The notes: a model not told the origin generated them from the letters alone. 64,000 bases of DNA from Kitasatospora gansuensis (GCF_014203705.1 NZ_JACHJR010000001.1:930001-994000), one strand, 5' to 3'; counted from the stretch's first letter, positions 11,828 to 21,244 are shown. A program made the numbers and translations.

Positions 11828-12739
11828 CTACCAGCCGCGGTTGGCGTACCGCTCGCTCTCGGGGAGGGTGTCGCAGTTGATGCCGACCATGGCCTCGCCC
11901 AGGTTGCGGGACGCGTCCGCGATGATCTTCGGGTCGTCGTAGAAGGTGGTGGCCTTCACGATGGCGGCGGCGCGCTTGGCCGGGTCGCCCGACTTGAAGA
12001 TGCCGGAGCCGACGAAGACACCCTCGGCACCGAGCTGACGCATCAGCGCGGCGTCGGCCGGGGTGGCCACACCACCGGCGGAGAACAGCACCACCGGGAG
12101 CTTGCCGAGCTCGGCGACCTCCTTGACCAGCTCGTACGGAGCGCGCAGCTCCTTCGCCGCCGCGTACAGCTCGTTGTTGTCGTAGCCGCGCAGGCGGGCG
12201 ATCTCGTTCTTGATCTGGCGCAGGTGGCGGACGGCCTCGACCACGTTGCCGGTGCCGGCCTCGCCCTTGGAGCGGATCATGGCCGCACCCTCGGCGATCC
12301 GGCGCAGCGCCTCACCGAGGTTGGTGGCGCCGCAGACGAACGGGGTGGTGAAGGCGAACTTGTCCGAGTGGTTGACCTCGTCGGCCGGGGTCAGCACCTC
12401 GGACTCGTCGATGTAGTCGACGCCGAGCGACTGCAGGACCTGGGCCTCGACGAAGTGGCCGATCCGGGACTTGGCCATGACCGGGATGGAGACCGCGGCG
12501 ATGATCTCCTCGATCATGTTCGGGTCGGACATCCGGGCCACGCCGCCGTCCTTGCGGATGTCGGCGGGCACCCGCTCCAGGGCCATGACGGCCACGGCAC
12601 CGGCGTCCTCGGCGATCTTCGCCTGCTCGGCGTTGACCACGTCCATGATCACACCGCCCTTGAGCTGCTCGGCCATTCCGCGCTTCACGCGGGCGGTGCC
12701 GATCTGCGGCTGGTCAGCGGTGATGGGGGTGGTGGACAC
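11828..12739 (-). CDS. pdxS: Pyridoxal 5'-phosphate synthase lyase subunit PdxS
   Basis: The 303-aa TIM-barrel subunit builds PLP from ribose 5-phosphate, glyceraldehyde 3-phosphate and PdxT-derived ammonia. Family segments include [33 protein letters not shown] and [14 protein letters not shown]. The GTG start has GTGAGG just upstream. The frame is open further back to 12871, but that extension has no homology-like features. It is the first gene of pdxS-pdxT-yebC. Confidence 0.96.
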   Translation of the reverse strand: MSTTPITADQPQIGTARVKRGMAEQLKGGVIMDVVNAEQAKIAEDAGAVAVMALERVPADIRKDGGVARMSDPNMIEEIIAAVSIPVMAKSRIGHFVEAQVLQSLGVDYIDESEVLTPADEVNHSDKFAFTTPFVCGATNLGEALRRIAEGAAMIRSKGEAGTGNVVEAVRHLRQIKNEIARLRGYDNNELYAAAKELRAPYELVKEVAELGKLPVVLFSAGGVATPADAALMRQLGAEGVFVGSGIFKSGDPAKRAAAIVKATTFYDDPKIIADASRNLGEAMVGINCDTLPESERYANRGW

Positions 12740-12892
12740 GTGAGACCTCACTCGAAGATGAACCAGTGCTATCGCCCTATCGTAGGCCCGAACCCGACGC
12801 GGACCACGCACCATCCGGGCCAGAAGGGCCTGCGGGTTACGACAAAGAGGCTGAACAACCACCGATTTCACTCGAAATGGGGTTTCGCCCCC

Positions 12893-13438
12893 TCAGGCGG
12901 GAGAACCCTGCGGGGTGAGCGCGAGCGGCGGCTCGTCGTCCATCTCGAACGCCAGCGGGAACGGCGCCCGCCCGGCCAGCCGGAAGTACCGCACCAGCCG
13001 GTGCTCCCGCACCGCCCGGGCCGCCCGCACCGCGTCGTTGTGGAACCGCCGCGCCATCGGCACCCGCCGGACCGCGGCGGTCAGCTCCTTCAGCATCTCC
13101 TCGCCGCCCGGCACCGCGGCCAGCGCCGCCACCTGCTCCGGCGGCGCGAACACCGCGCGCAGCGCCAGGCTCAGCTCGCTCTCCGCCACCTCCCGGTGGT
13201 CGTCCTCCGCCTCACGGGCGGCATGTGACGCCTCGTAGAGCAGGATCGAGGTGGCCGGGTCCAGCTGCGAGGAGGTGGCCAGCTCCAGCGCCACGGCCGA
13301 GCGCCGCACCAACTGCGCGTCCAGCGACGCCTTCGCCGCGTCGATCCGGGCGTGCAGCCGGTCGAGCCGTCCCGCCGTCCAGCTGAGGTACACGGCGAAC
13401 AGCGCGACCGCTGCCGCGGCCCAGATCCAGGTAGTCAC
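12893..13438 (-). CDS. LemA-like single-pass membrane protein (hypothetical)
   Basis: The 181-aa protein has one N-terminal transmembrane helix (WIWAAAAVALFAVYLSW) and then a long helical region. The segment GRLDRLHARIDAAKASLDAQLVRR resembles the N-terminus of LemA-family proteins. The likely topology is N-out with a helical cytoplasmic bundle. It begins with GTG, has no good ribosome site, and lies 11 nt after the next upstream gene, so the two probably share a transcript. Function is unknown. Confidence 0.7.
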   Translation of the reverse strand: MTTWIWAAAAVALFAVYLSWTAGRLDRLHARIDAAKASLDAQLVRRSAVALELATSSQLDPATSILLYEASHAAREAEDDHREVAESELSLALRAVFAPPEQVAALAAVPGGEEMLKELTAAVRRVPMARRFHNDAVRAARAVREHRLVRYFRLAGRAPFPLAFEMDDEPPLALTPQGSPA

Positions 13439-13449
13439 GGAGCGGTACG

Positions 13450-13800
13450 CTACCGCGCCGCGAGGTGCCCGAAGCGATACGTGGCCCGGTCCAGCTCGGT
13501 GACCTCGACCCCGTACGCCAGCGGCACCGTCACATACCGCTCCAGCAGCGCCAGCGTCCGCCGGGTCAGCTCGGCCCGCTGCTCGGGGCTCCGCCCCGCC
13601 AGGATCTTGATCTCCACCAGCACGAACACCTCACCCGACGCCCCGTCACCGAGCACGTACTCCCCGGCCGGCCGGAACACCGACTTGCAGGCCGCCACCT
13701 CGGTGTCGATCACCTCGGCGATCACCGGATGCAGCTCCTTGGCGAAGCCCTCCCGATCGAAGTCGAGCTCAGCCGAATAGTCGACAAGTATCTGCGGCAT
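13450..13800 (-). CDS. Tautomerase-like / 5-carboxymethyl-2-hydroxymuconate isomerase-like protein
   Basis: The 116-aa protein starts MPQILVDYSAELDFDREGFA. The invariant Pro right after Met is the catalytic base in the tautomerase/CHMI superfamily. GEVFVLVEIKILAGRSPEQR fits the CHMI core. The ATG has GGAGG five bases upstream. No aromatic degradation genes lie nearby, so the substrate is unknown. It precedes the LemA-like gene by 11 nt. Confidence 0.75.
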   Translation of the reverse strand: MPQILVDYSAELDFDREGFAKELHPVIAEVIDTEVAACKSVFRPAGEYVLGDGASGEVFVLVEIKILAGRSPEQRAELTRRTLALLERYVTVPLAYGVEVTELDRATYRFGHLAAR

Positions 13801-13827
13801 GCCATCCTCCAGTAAGCAACTACGGAC

Positions 13828-13921
13828 CCAGGGGCTCGGGGCTCTGCTGATGTGCGGCTCCGCCGCGTGGGCGACGCCGACCTCCTGCAAGGTGATCCGT
13901 GCGTAGGTGGTCAGGCACTTT
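13828..13921. repeat. Dispersed palindromic repeat, copy A (degenerate)
   Basis: This intergenic copy has the left end CCAGGGGCTCGGGG (13828-13841), the segment GCGACGCCGACCT (13871-13883) and the core GGTGATCCGTGCGTAGG...GTCAGGCACTTT (13891-13921). The same blocks in the same order occur at 18828-18906. Its middle is divergent. Confidence 0.75.
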
Positions 13922-13927
13922 GCATTT

Positions 13928-15109
13928 CTAGTCCCGGGCGAGACCGAGCCGCTCCCGCCAGCCGCCCCGGACGTCCTCGGCGACCGGCGGCATGCCGTCC
14001 GTCACCGTCTCGTACACCGACAGGATCTCCGCCCCCACGGTGGACCAGTCGAACCTGCGGACGTGCCGCGACGCGGCCTCCCGCAGCTCGGTCAGCCGCT
14101 TGGGGTCGGCCAGCAGCCGGACCGCCGCCTCGGCCAGCGCCCCGGCGTCCTCGACCGGGAACAGTTCCCCCGCGTCGCCGCCGTCCAGCACCTGCTTGAA
14201 CGCGTCCAGGTCGCTGGCCAGCACCGGTGCGCCCGCCGACATCGCCTCGACCAGGATGATGCCGAAGCTCTCGCCGCCGGTGTTCGGCGCCACGTACAGG
14301 TCGACGCTGCGCAGCAGCCGGGCCTTCTCCTGGTCGGTCACCATGCCGAGGAACTCGATCTGCGCCCGCACCTCGGGAGCGAGGTCGGCCACCGCCTCCT
14401 CCTCGTCGCCCTTGCCCGCGACCAGCAGCCGCACACCGGGCCGGGCGGCCAGGATCTTGGGCAGCGCCGCGAGCAGCGTGGGCAGCCCCTTGCGCGGCTC
14501 GTTGATCCGGCCGATGAAGCCGATCGTGCCGGGCCCGCCGTCGGCCGCGCCGCCCTGCCAGCGCTCGTCCGGCTCGGCGTCCGCGAAGAACCGGACGTCC
14601 ACCCCGTTCGGGATCACCACCGCGTCGCCGCCCAGGTGCTCGACCAGGGTGCGGCGGGCGTACTCGCTGACCGCGATCCGGGCGCTTATCTTCTCCAGGC
14701 CCGGCTGCAGGATCGGCGAGGCCGCGATCATCGCCCGCGAGCGCGGGTTGGAGGTGTGGAAGGTGGCGACCATCGGCCCGGAGGCCGACCAGGCGGCCAG
14801 TATCGACAGGCTCGGCGAGGACGGCTCGTGCACGTGCAGGATGTCGAACTGACCGTCACTCAGCCAGCGCCTGACCCGGGCCGCCGACAGGATGCCGAAG
14901 CTCAGCCGGGCCACCGAGCCGTTGTACGGCACGGCCACCGCGCGCCCCGCCGAGACCACGTACGGCGGCAGCGCCGACTCGTCCTCGGCCGGGGCCAGCA
15001 CCGAGACCTGGTGCCCGAGGGCGATCAGGTGCTCGGCCAGGTCGCGGATGTGGAACTGCACCCCACCGGGCACGTCCCAGTCGTACGGGCAGACGATGCC
15101 GATCTTCAT
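13928..15109 (-). CDS. pimA: Phosphatidyl-myo-inositol mannosyltransferase PimA-type glycosyltransferase
   Basis: This 393-aa GT4-family enzyme is predicted to transfer the first mannose from GDP-mannose to phosphatidylinositol at the cytoplasmic face. It begins MKIGIVCPYDWDVPGGVQFH with the glycine-rich acceptor loop. The nucleotide-sugar site includes GFIGRINEPRKGL and the E-x7-E type motif ESFGIILVEAMSAG. The start overlaps the patA stop (ATGA). The pgsA-patA-pimA order matches the mycobacterial PIM locus, which supports the specific call over a generic glycosyltransferase. Confidence 0.88.
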   Translation of the reverse strand: MKIGIVCPYDWDVPGGVQFHIRDLAEHLIALGHQVSVLAPAEDESALPPYVVSAGRAVAVPYNGSVARLSFGILSAARVRRWLSDGQFDILHVHEPSSPSLSILAAWSASGPMVATFHTSNPRSRAMIAASPILQPGLEKISARIAVSEYARRTLVEHLGGDAVVIPNGVDVRFFADAEPDERWQGGAADGGPGTIGFIGRINEPRKGLPTLLAALPKILAARPGVRLLVAGKGDEEEAVADLAPEVRAQIEFLGMVTDQEKARLLRSVDLYVAPNTGGESFGIILVEAMSAGAPVLASDLDAFKQVLDGGDAGELFPVEDAGALAEAAVRLLADPKRLTELREAASRHVRRFDWSTVGAEILSVYETVTDGMPPVAEDVRGGWRERLGLARD

Positions 15110-16002
15110 CGGGTCCCCTCCAGGTCGGCCAGCCAGAACCGCTGCAGCATGTGCCAGTCCTCGGGGTGCTCGCGAATGCCCTCGGCCCAGATGTCGGCCA
15201 TCGCCTGGGTCATCGCGGAGGTCTGTTCCTTCTGGTCGCCCTCGGCCGGCGGCAGCACCTCGGGGTGGATCAGCGCGCGCATCACCGGGCCGTCGTACCA
15301 GAGGGTGACCGGGAGCAGCGCGGCCCCGGTGCGCAGCGCGAGCGCGGCCGGACCGGCCGGCATCCTGGTCCGCTCGCCGAAGAAGTCCACCGGCAGACCG
15401 GCCTCGGAGAGGTCGCGGTCCCCCACCAGGCAGACCAGCCCGCCCGCCCGCAGCCGGCGGGCCAGCGTGCCGATCACCGACCCCTGCCCCCCCGTCAGCG
15501 GCAGCACCTCCATGCCCAGGCTCTCCCGGTACGCCACGAACCGGTCGAACAGCGACTCCGGCTTCAGCCGCTCGGCGACCGTGGTGAACCGGTGCCCCTT
15601 CGCCCCGGCCACCCAGGCCCCGGCCAGGTCCCAGTTGCCCATGTGCGGCAGCGCTATGACGACGCCCCGGCCGTTGCCGAGCGCCTCCTCCAGCGGCTCG
15701 ATGCCCTTGACCTGGCACTGCTCGGCCAGCTGGGCGGTGCTCAGGGTCTGCAGCCGGAAGGACTCCTTCCAGTACCGCAGGTAGGACCGCATCCCGGCCC
15801 TGGACAGCTCGCGCAGCCCGGCCTCGTCCAGCTCGGGGCGGACCCGGCGCAGATTGGCCTCCAGCCGGAGCACGCCCTTGCCCCGACGGCGCCAGGTGTG
15901 GTCCGCGAGCTGGTTGAACAGGCCGCGCGCCACCGGCTCGGGCAGGTGCTTGAGCGCCGCCCAGCCCAGCGCGTACGCGCCGTCGATCATCCGGTCCTTC
16001 AC
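15106..16002 (-). CDS. patA: Phosphatidylinositol mannoside acyltransferase (PatA/HtrB family)
   Basis: The 298-aa LpxL/HtrB-type acyltransferase probably acylates the 6-position of the first mannose of PIM. The catalytic H-x4-D motif is present (LPHMGNWDLAG), and a second conserved block is FFGERTRMPAGPAALALRTG. An N-terminal amphipathic helix (YALGWAALKHLPEPVARGLF) would hold it at the membrane. The GTG start overlaps the pgsA stop as GTGA and its stop overlaps the pimA start, so all three genes are coupled. Confidence 0.9.
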   Translation of the reverse strand: MKDRMIDGAYALGWAALKHLPEPVARGLFNQLADHTWRRRGKGVLRLEANLRRVRPELDEAGLRELSRAGMRSYLRYWKESFRLQTLSTAQLAEQCQVKGIEPLEEALGNGRGVVIALPHMGNWDLAGAWVAGAKGHRFTTVAERLKPESLFDRFVAYRESLGMEVLPLTGGQGSVIGTLARRLRAGGLVCLVGDRDLSEAGLPVDFFGERTRMPAGPAALALRTGAALLPVTLWYDGPVMRALIHPEVLPPAEGDQKEQTSAMTQAMADIWAEGIREHPEDWHMLQRFWLADLEGTR

Positions 16003-16637
16003 GCCGCCGCCTCGGCTTCCCGGGACTCCCGGCGCACCGTCAGCATCCGCTGCCCGACCGTCACCAGACTCCCCACCGCGACCAGCCAGAGCGCCACCGG
16101 CAGCAGCCACTCCACGTACGGCACCCCGAACCCGTGCAGCCCGGCCACCCCGGCCGCGACCAGCGTCAGCACCAGCCGCTCGGCCCGCTCGACCAGCCCG
16201 GAGACGTCCACCGGGAAGCCCAGGCTCTCGCCCCGCGCCTTGGTGTACGAGACCACCTGGCCGCTGGCCAGGCAGCAGATCGCCACCGCGCAGAGCAGCT
16301 CGTTGTCGCCCTGACCCGCGTACCAGAGCGCCAGGCCACCGAAGATCGCCGCGTCGGCGACCCGGTCCAGCGTCGAGTCCAGGAAGGCACCCCACCGGCT
16401 GGACGTACCGGCCTGGCGGGCCATGTTGCCGTCCACCAGGTCGGAGAAGATGAACAGGGTGATCGTGATGGTGCCCCAGAAGAACTCCCCGCGGGGGAAG
16501 AACACCAGCGCACCCGCGACCGACCCGGCCGTCCCGATCAGCGTCACCGCGTCCGGACTCACACCCCAGCGAAGGAGCAGCGCGGCGAACGGCGTCAGGA
16601 CACGTGTGAAGAAGGCACGTGCGTACTTGTTGAGCAT
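15999..16637 (-). CDS. pgsA: Phosphatidylinositol phosphate synthase (CDP-alcohol phosphotransferase)
   Basis: This 212-aa integral membrane protein of the CDP-alcohol phosphotransferase family carries the full signature D-x2-DG-x2-AR-x8-G-x3-D-x3-D (from DLVDGNMAR to GAFLDSTLD). In actinobacteria the member next to patA and pimA makes phosphatidylinositol phosphate from CDP-diacylglycerol and inositol phosphate. Context thus favours that over phosphatidylglycerophosphate synthesis. About six hydrophobic segments are visible. The ATG gives MLNKYARAFFTRVLTPFA and has GGAAGG close upstream. The gene starts a three-gene coupled operon. Confidence 0.9.
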   Translation of the reverse strand: MLNKYARAFFTRVLTPFAALLLRWGVSPDAVTLIGTAGSVAGALVFFPRGEFFWGTITITLFIFSDLVDGNMARQAGTSSRWGAFLDSTLDRVADAAIFGGLALWYAGQGDNELLCAVAICCLASGQVVSYTKARGESLGFPVDVSGLVERAERLVLTLVAAGVAGLHGFGVPYVEWLLPVALWLVAVGSLVTVGQRMLTVRRESREAEAAA

Positions 16638-16840
16638 GGCCTTCCGGACCGCCCCGATCTCACGGAACCCGCCCCCACCCAGCGGGCGGCGGGCGGCCGA
16701 GCGGATCGGCCCGCCCGGCTGGACAATGGTATCCACGCCGCTCGCACGCTCCGCCGCCCCACGCCCGCGAGCCGGATTCCGGCCCAACGGGCCACTACCC
16801 AGGGCAGTTGAGGGCACACCCACCGTCACGGAGGTGCGCC

Positions 16841-18811
16841 ATGTCGGACCGGACCACCCCACCCCCGCCGCCCTTCGCGGAGCCCGGACGGCTCCGCAAC
16901 GTGGTCCTGATCGGCGCCGCGGGCTCCGGCAAGACCACGCTGGCCGAGGCCCTCGCCCACGCCGCCGGGGCGATCAGCCGGGCCGGCACCGTCCCGGACG
17001 GCAGCACCGTCTCCGACCACGAGGCGATCGAGCACCAGCAGCAGCGCTCCGTCCAGCTCGCGCTGCTCCCGTTGGCCTGGCGCGACTGCAAGATCAACCT
17101 GCTGGACACCCCCGGCTACGCCGACTTCGCGGGCGAACGCCGGGCCGGCATGCGCGCCGCCGAGGCCGCCGTCCTGGTCGTCTCCGCCGCCGAACCGGTC
17201 GGCCCCACCGTGCTCGCCCTCTGGCGCGAGTGCCGCGCGGCCGGCCTGCCCACCGCCATCGCCCTCACCCACGTGCACAGCGCCGAAGCCGTGACGGCCT
17301 GTCAGGAAGCCTTCGGCGAGGGCCACCCCGACACCGTCCTGCCGCTCTGCCTGCCCGCCTTCCGGGACGGCCACCTCACCGGCTCCCTCGAACTGCTCAC
17401 CGGCCGCAGCTACGGCGACGCCCCGGCCCCCGACCCCGCCGCCCGCGGCGCCCTGGTGGAGGCCATCGCGGGCGAGGACGACACCCTGCTGGAACGCTGG
17501 GTGGCCGGCGAGGACCTCGACCCGGCCTCGCTGACCGCCGCCCTCCGCCGCGAACTCGGGCAGAACACCGTCCACCCGCTGATCTGCACCGCCGCCCCGC
17601 TCGGCGCCGCCGAACTCCTCGACCTGATCGTGGACGCCTTCCCCAGCCCGCTGGAGCGCACCGACGAACTCCCGCCCTGCGACCCCGACGGCCCCGTGGT
17701 CGCCCAGGTCGTGCACACCGCCGAGGACCAGTACGTCGGACGGCTCAGCCTGGTCCGGGTCTTCTCCGGCACCCTCCGGCCCGACACCGTCCTCGGCGAG
17801 GAACGGGTCACCGCGATCACCAGCCCGTTCGGACACCACCAGCGCCCCGTCCCGGCCGCCACGGCGGGCGACCTGGCCTGCCTGGCCAAACTCGCCCACG
17901 CCCGCACCGGCGACACCATCGCCGCCGACGGCGTCGAACTCGACCGCTGGCCGCAGCCCGAACCCCTGCTGCCCACCGCCGTCGAAGCCCACAGCAAGGC
18001 CGACGAGGACCGGCTCGCCCAGAGCCTGGCCCGGCTCACCGCCCAGGACCCGGCCCTGCGGGTCGAACAGAACCCCGACACCCACCAGCTGGTCCTCTGG
18101 AGCACCGGCGAGGCCCACCAGGCGGTCGTCCTGGACCGGCTGCGCACCCGCTACGGCGTGCACGTGGACACCGTCCCGTACCGGGTCGCCCTGCGCGAGA
18201 CCTTCGCCGGCACCGGGAGCGGGCACGGCCGGCACGTCAAACAGTCGGGCGGGCACGGCCAGTTCGCGATCTGCGACCTGACGGTCGAGCCGCTGCCCGG
18301 CGGCGGCTTCGAGTTCGTCGACAAGGTGGTGGGCGGCGCGGTGCCCCGGAACTTCGTCCCGTCCGTCGAGAAGGGCGTCCGCAGCCAGCTCGCCAAGGGC
18401 GTCCTGGCCGGCTACCCCGTGGTCGACGTCCGGGTCACCCTCACCGACGGCAAGGCCCACTCCGTCGACTCCTCGGACGCCGCCTTCCAGACCGCCGCCG
18501 CACTCGCCCTGCGGGAAGCCGCCGCCGACGGCACCGTCCGGCTGCTGGAGCCGGTCGACGAAGTCCAGGTGCTGCTGCCCGACGAGTACCAGGGCGCCGT
18601 ACTCAACGACCTGTCCGCCCGCCGCGGCCACGTCCTCGGCACCGAACCCGGCGGCCCCGGCCTCAGCCTGCTCCGTGCCGAAGTCCCCGAACTGGAACTG
18701 GCCCACTACCCGGTCGACCTACGCTCCCTCTCCCACGGCACGGGCACCTTCTCGCGCAGCTACGTACGCCACGCACCGATGCCACCCGCTCTGGCCGCGC
18801 AGTACCAGTAG
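16841..18811 (+). CDS. Elongation factor G-like protein (EF-G2 type) with degenerate GTPase motifs
   Basis: The 656-aa protein has the EF-G domain order: GTP-binding domain (P-loop GAAGSGKTT, G3 DTPGYADFAGE), domain II (VVAQVVHTAEDQYVGRLSLV), and domains III-V with KQSGGHGQFAICDLTVEPL. Canonical EF-G residues are missing elsewhere. The G4 position NKxD reads ALTHVHSAE, and switch I lacks the RGIT sequence (QQQRSVQLAL). This matches the second, non-canonical EF-G class of actinobacteria, whose role is unsettled. The ATG has GGAGG six bases upstream. It is divergent from pgsA and stands alone. Confidence 0.88.
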   Translation: MSDRTTPPPPPFAEPGRLRNVVLIGAAGSGKTTLAEALAHAAGAISRAGTVPDGSTVSDHEAIEHQQQRSVQLALLPLAWRDCKINLLDTPGYADFAGERRAGMRAAEAAVLVVSAAEPVGPTVLALWRECRAAGLPTAIALTHVHSAEAVTACQEAFGEGHPDTVLPLCLPAFRDGHLTGSLELLTGRSYGDAPAPDPAARGALVEAIAGEDDTLLERWVAGEDLDPASLTAALRRELGQNTVHPLICTAAPLGAAELLDLIVDAFPSPLERTDELPPCDPDGPVVAQVVHTAEDQYVGRLSLVRVFSGTLRPDTVLGEERVTAITSPFGHHQRPVPAATAGDLACLAKLAHARTGDTIAADGVELDRWPQPEPLLPTAVEAHSKADEDRLAQSLARLTAQDPALRVEQNPDTHQLVLWSTGEAHQAVVLDRLRTRYGVHVDTVPYRVALRETFAGTGSGHGRHVKQSGGHGQFAICDLTVEPLPGGGFEFVDKVVGGAVPRNFVPSVEKGVRSQLAKGVLAGYPVVDVRVTLTDGKAHSVDSSDAAFQTAAALALREAAADGTVRLLEPVDEVQVLLPDEYQGAVLNDLSARRGHVLGTEPGGPGLSLLRAEVPELELAHYPVDLRSLSHGTGTFSRSYVRHAPMPPALAAQYQ

Positions 18812-18827
18812 GCACACGCTGCGGCAG

Positions 18828-18906
18828 CCAGGGGCTCGGGGAACTGCGACGCCGACCTCGAAAAAGGTGATCCGTGCGTAGGCGGTCAGGCACTTTCGCA
18901 GTGACC
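18828..18906. repeat. Dispersed palindromic repeat, copy B
   Basis: It carries the left end CCAGGGGCTCGGGGAACTGC, the segment GACGCCGACCTCG, and the core GTGATCCGTGCGTAGG...GTCAGGCACTTTCGCAGTGACC. It lies between two convergent genes. The right inverted end seen in copies C and D is absent. Confidence 0.8.
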
Positions 18907-18935
18907 CGCAGTGCAACCGAGCGCCCTGCAGAAAA

Positions 18936-19361
18936 CTAACGCCGCGGCAGCGAGCAGGCCGGCGTGCCGCCGGGCAGGCGGTGGCGGTTTCGGGCGACCC
19001 AGTCGTACACGAGGGCCGCGAGTGGGCGGACCGGTGCGAGGGTCAGCAGGGCGCCGAGGTAGGCCCAGGCGCCGCCGCTCCGCATCAGGAGCCGGGCCGC
19101 CGCCTGCGCCCCGCCGTAGACGTCCCCACGGGGCGTCAGCCAGAGCACCTCCTGCTCGGCCCGCTCCCAGGTGATCAGCCCGACGCCGCCCGCGCGGGCG
19201 TCCAGCTCCGCCAGGTCGGCGAACTGGAACGGCACCGCCTCCCAGTTCGCCGAGGAGAGGCTCGCCCGCAGGTAGCGCTCGGAGAACTGCACGCAGCTGC
19301 TGCAGAACGCGCAGTCCCCGTCGAAGATCAGCACCGGATCGATCGATCGTTCCTCGCTCAT
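18936..19361 (-). CDS. DCC-family thiol-disulfide oxidoreductase-like protein (DUF393)
   Basis: The 141-aa protein has the family-defining D-x-D-C-x-x-C motif near the N-terminus (FDGDCAFCSSCV) and the conserved end PVRPLAALVYDWVARNRHRL. Members are predicted thiol redox proteins with no firm substrate. I use the ATG giving MSEERSIDPVLIFDGDC. Upstream ATG codons exist but would add non-family sequence. It converges with the EF-G2 gene across repeat copy B. Confidence 0.85.
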   Translation of the reverse strand: MSEERSIDPVLIFDGDCAFCSSCVQFSERYLRASLSSANWEAVPFQFADLAELDARAGGVGLITWERAEQEVLWLTPRGDVYGGAQAAARLLMRSGGAWAYLGALLTLAPVRPLAALVYDWVARNRHRLPGGTPACSLPRR

Positions 19362-19555
19362 ACCCCGATCCTGCACCATCGGCGCCGCCGGTACCGGCAC
19401 GGCCCCACCGACAGGATCGAAGCCGTCCGAAACTGGGCACGATCCCTCCGGGACCATCGCGTACCGGAAGTGACGGCTGTTCAGACGATCATCCGCGCGG
19501 CATACCGGTCGCACGATAACCTGCCGCTGACACAAGGGGAGGAGGGGACGCCGCC

Positions 19556-21199
19556 GTGACCAAGCTCGACATGACCCCGGGCGCGCAGATACCCCGTACG
19601 GACGTCGGGCCGCAGACCGCGGTCACGCAGTTGCTCTCCTCGGCGGCCTACCGGGACACCGAGGTCGAGGCGATCGCCGCGCTCGAGGGCGTCAAGCTCA
19701 AAGAGGGCAAGTTCTTCAAGCTGTTCCGGCCCAGCACCGGTGAGGCGTTCACCCGTGCCGTGCTGGACCGCACCCTCGGCAAGGGCCGCCTCCCGCTGGT
19801 GCCCTCGTTCGGCACCGACACCCGGATGGTGGTCGAGCACTGCCTCGCCGCCCAGGAGCTGCGGGACGCCCGCGACCGCGAGCTGATGGTGGTCACCATG
19901 CTCACCGGCGTGCTCTTCCTGCCCGGCACGCTGATCTGGCTCGCGGTGTTCTACGGCCGCGCCTACTTCAAGAAGACCTCCCCCGGCCGGGAGGGCTTCT
20001 ACAGCACCGCGCTGGTGCTGCTCGCGGTCGGGCTGGCAGCTCTGCTCGCGCTCCGGCCGCCGGTGGCCGGGCCGTTCGGGCTGTACTTCCGGGTGATGAC
20101 GCTGGCGCCGGTGATCGGCTGGTTCGTCGCCAAGCGGATCTGCCTGCGCTTCACGATCGAGCTGCGCGAGCGCTGGGGCGGCCTGGTGGCCGGCAGCGCG
20201 ATGGCGGCCACCGTGCCCAAGGCGGTGCCCCGGGACGACCTGGACAAGAAGGCGGCCGAGCTGCGCGCCTCGCTGGAGCGGCTGACGGTCGAGCAGGAGA
20301 CCAACGTCCAGCACTACGCGGGCGCAAAGGGTCTGCTCGGTGCGGGGCTGCGCTGGGGTGACTGGCAGGTGGTGGAGGAGCTGCGGCCGGCCGAGGGCCA
20401 GGTGGACTTCCGGGCCTTCCACCCGTGGGACCTGGCCCGCTCCATCACCACCAGGCTGGGCACGCTCAGCCAGAGCGAGGTGGCGGGCGGCGGGATGCCG
20501 CACGTCTCGGTCCAGCAGTGGCTGGTGGTGGACATCCCGGAGGGCGCGGACGAGATCGGCCGGCCGTCCGGGCCGGACATGGACAACTACCGGATGCGTG
20601 ACTTCGCGCTCCAGGCGATCGCCAACCGGCAGACCCTGGGCACCGACAGCCGGCACCGGACGTCCGCTCAACTGGTGCTCCACAAGGGCCAGTTGGTGTC
20701 CACCGTGCTGATCGGCGTGACCGTGATGAACAACACCCTGCGGGTCTCGGTCTCCGGCCACGCGCTCGGTCCGCTGCACGGGCTGTTCGGCGCCAAGCCG
20801 AAGCCCAAGGAGCTCAAGGTCCCGAAGACCGGCAAGTTCTGGGAGGAGCGCACCGTCATCCTCCCGCTGGTGAACAACGACGACGTGGTCCGGCAGGCCC
20901 TCCGCGCGCCGTTCCACAAGTTCCCCACCCTGCTCAGCTGGCTGGGCGGCGGGGTCTCGCTGCCGGAGCCGTTCTCGCTCCGCGGCGCCTGGGCCGACCG
21001 CACCTGGACCAGCCGGTTCAAGTCGGACGACGTGCTGTTCAGCGCCACCCCGGTGGTCAACGCCGTGATGGCCGCCACGGTGGAGTTCCTGGCCGAGCAC
21101 GACGTCAACGTCGACCGGTTCAACAGCCGGATCGGCATCCTCAGGTCCGAGATGCAGGGCAGCCGCCCGTTCAAGGCCGACAACTACGACGCGGGCTGA
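19556..21199 (+). CDS. Uncharacterised actinobacterial membrane protein
   Basis: The protein is 547 aa and I do not recognise a characterised family. Three hydrophobic segments cluster at about residues 109-131, 149-168 and 174-192. The N-terminal 105 and C-terminal 350 residues appear soluble. The C-terminal part contains a Lys-rich linker (AKPKPKELKVPKTGKFWEER) and a conserved-looking end (MQGSRPFKADNYDAG). No enzymatic motif is evident. The GTG start has GGAGG ten bases upstream. It sits alone between divergent and convergent neighbours, separating pgsA from the HIT gene. Confidence 0.8.
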   Translation: MTKLDMTPGAQIPRTDVGPQTAVTQLLSSAAYRDTEVEAIAALEGVKLKEGKFFKLFRPSTGEAFTRAVLDRTLGKGRLPLVPSFGTDTRMVVEHCLAAQELRDARDRELMVVTMLTGVLFLPGTLIWLAVFYGRAYFKKTSPGREGFYSTALVLLAVGLAALLALRPPVAGPFGLYFRVMTLAPVIGWFVAKRICLRFTIELRERWGGLVAGSAMAATVPKAVPRDDLDKKAAELRASLERLTVEQETNVQHYAGAKGLLGAGLRWGDWQVVEELRPAEGQVDFRAFHPWDLARSITTRLGTLSQSEVAGGGMPHVSVQQWLVVDIPEGADEIGRPSGPDMDNYRMRDFALQAIANRQTLGTDSRHRTSAQLVLHKGQLVSTVLIGVTVMNNTLRVSVSGHALGPLHGLFGAKPKPKELKVPKTGKFWEERTVILPLVNNDDVVRQALRAPFHKFPTLLSWLGGGVSLPEPFSLRGAWADRTWTSRFKSDDVLFSATPVVNAVMAATVEFLAEHDVNVDRFNSRIGILRSEMQGSRPFKADNYDAG

Positions 21200-21206
21200 C
21201 CGGTAC

Positions 21207-21244
21207 GACAGTGGGGCCGCACCGGTCGGTGCGGCCCCACTGTC
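21207..21244. terminator. Bidirectional terminator
   Basis: A 17-bp perfect stem (21207-21223 with 21228-21244) with a GGTC loop lies between the convergent membrane-protein gene and the HIT gene. Confidence 0.88.

Noticed and set aside
18936..19535. Extended DCC protein starting at 19535
   Set aside because: The extra N-terminus lies in the divergent promoter region and precedes the family start; the ATG at 19361 is a better fit.
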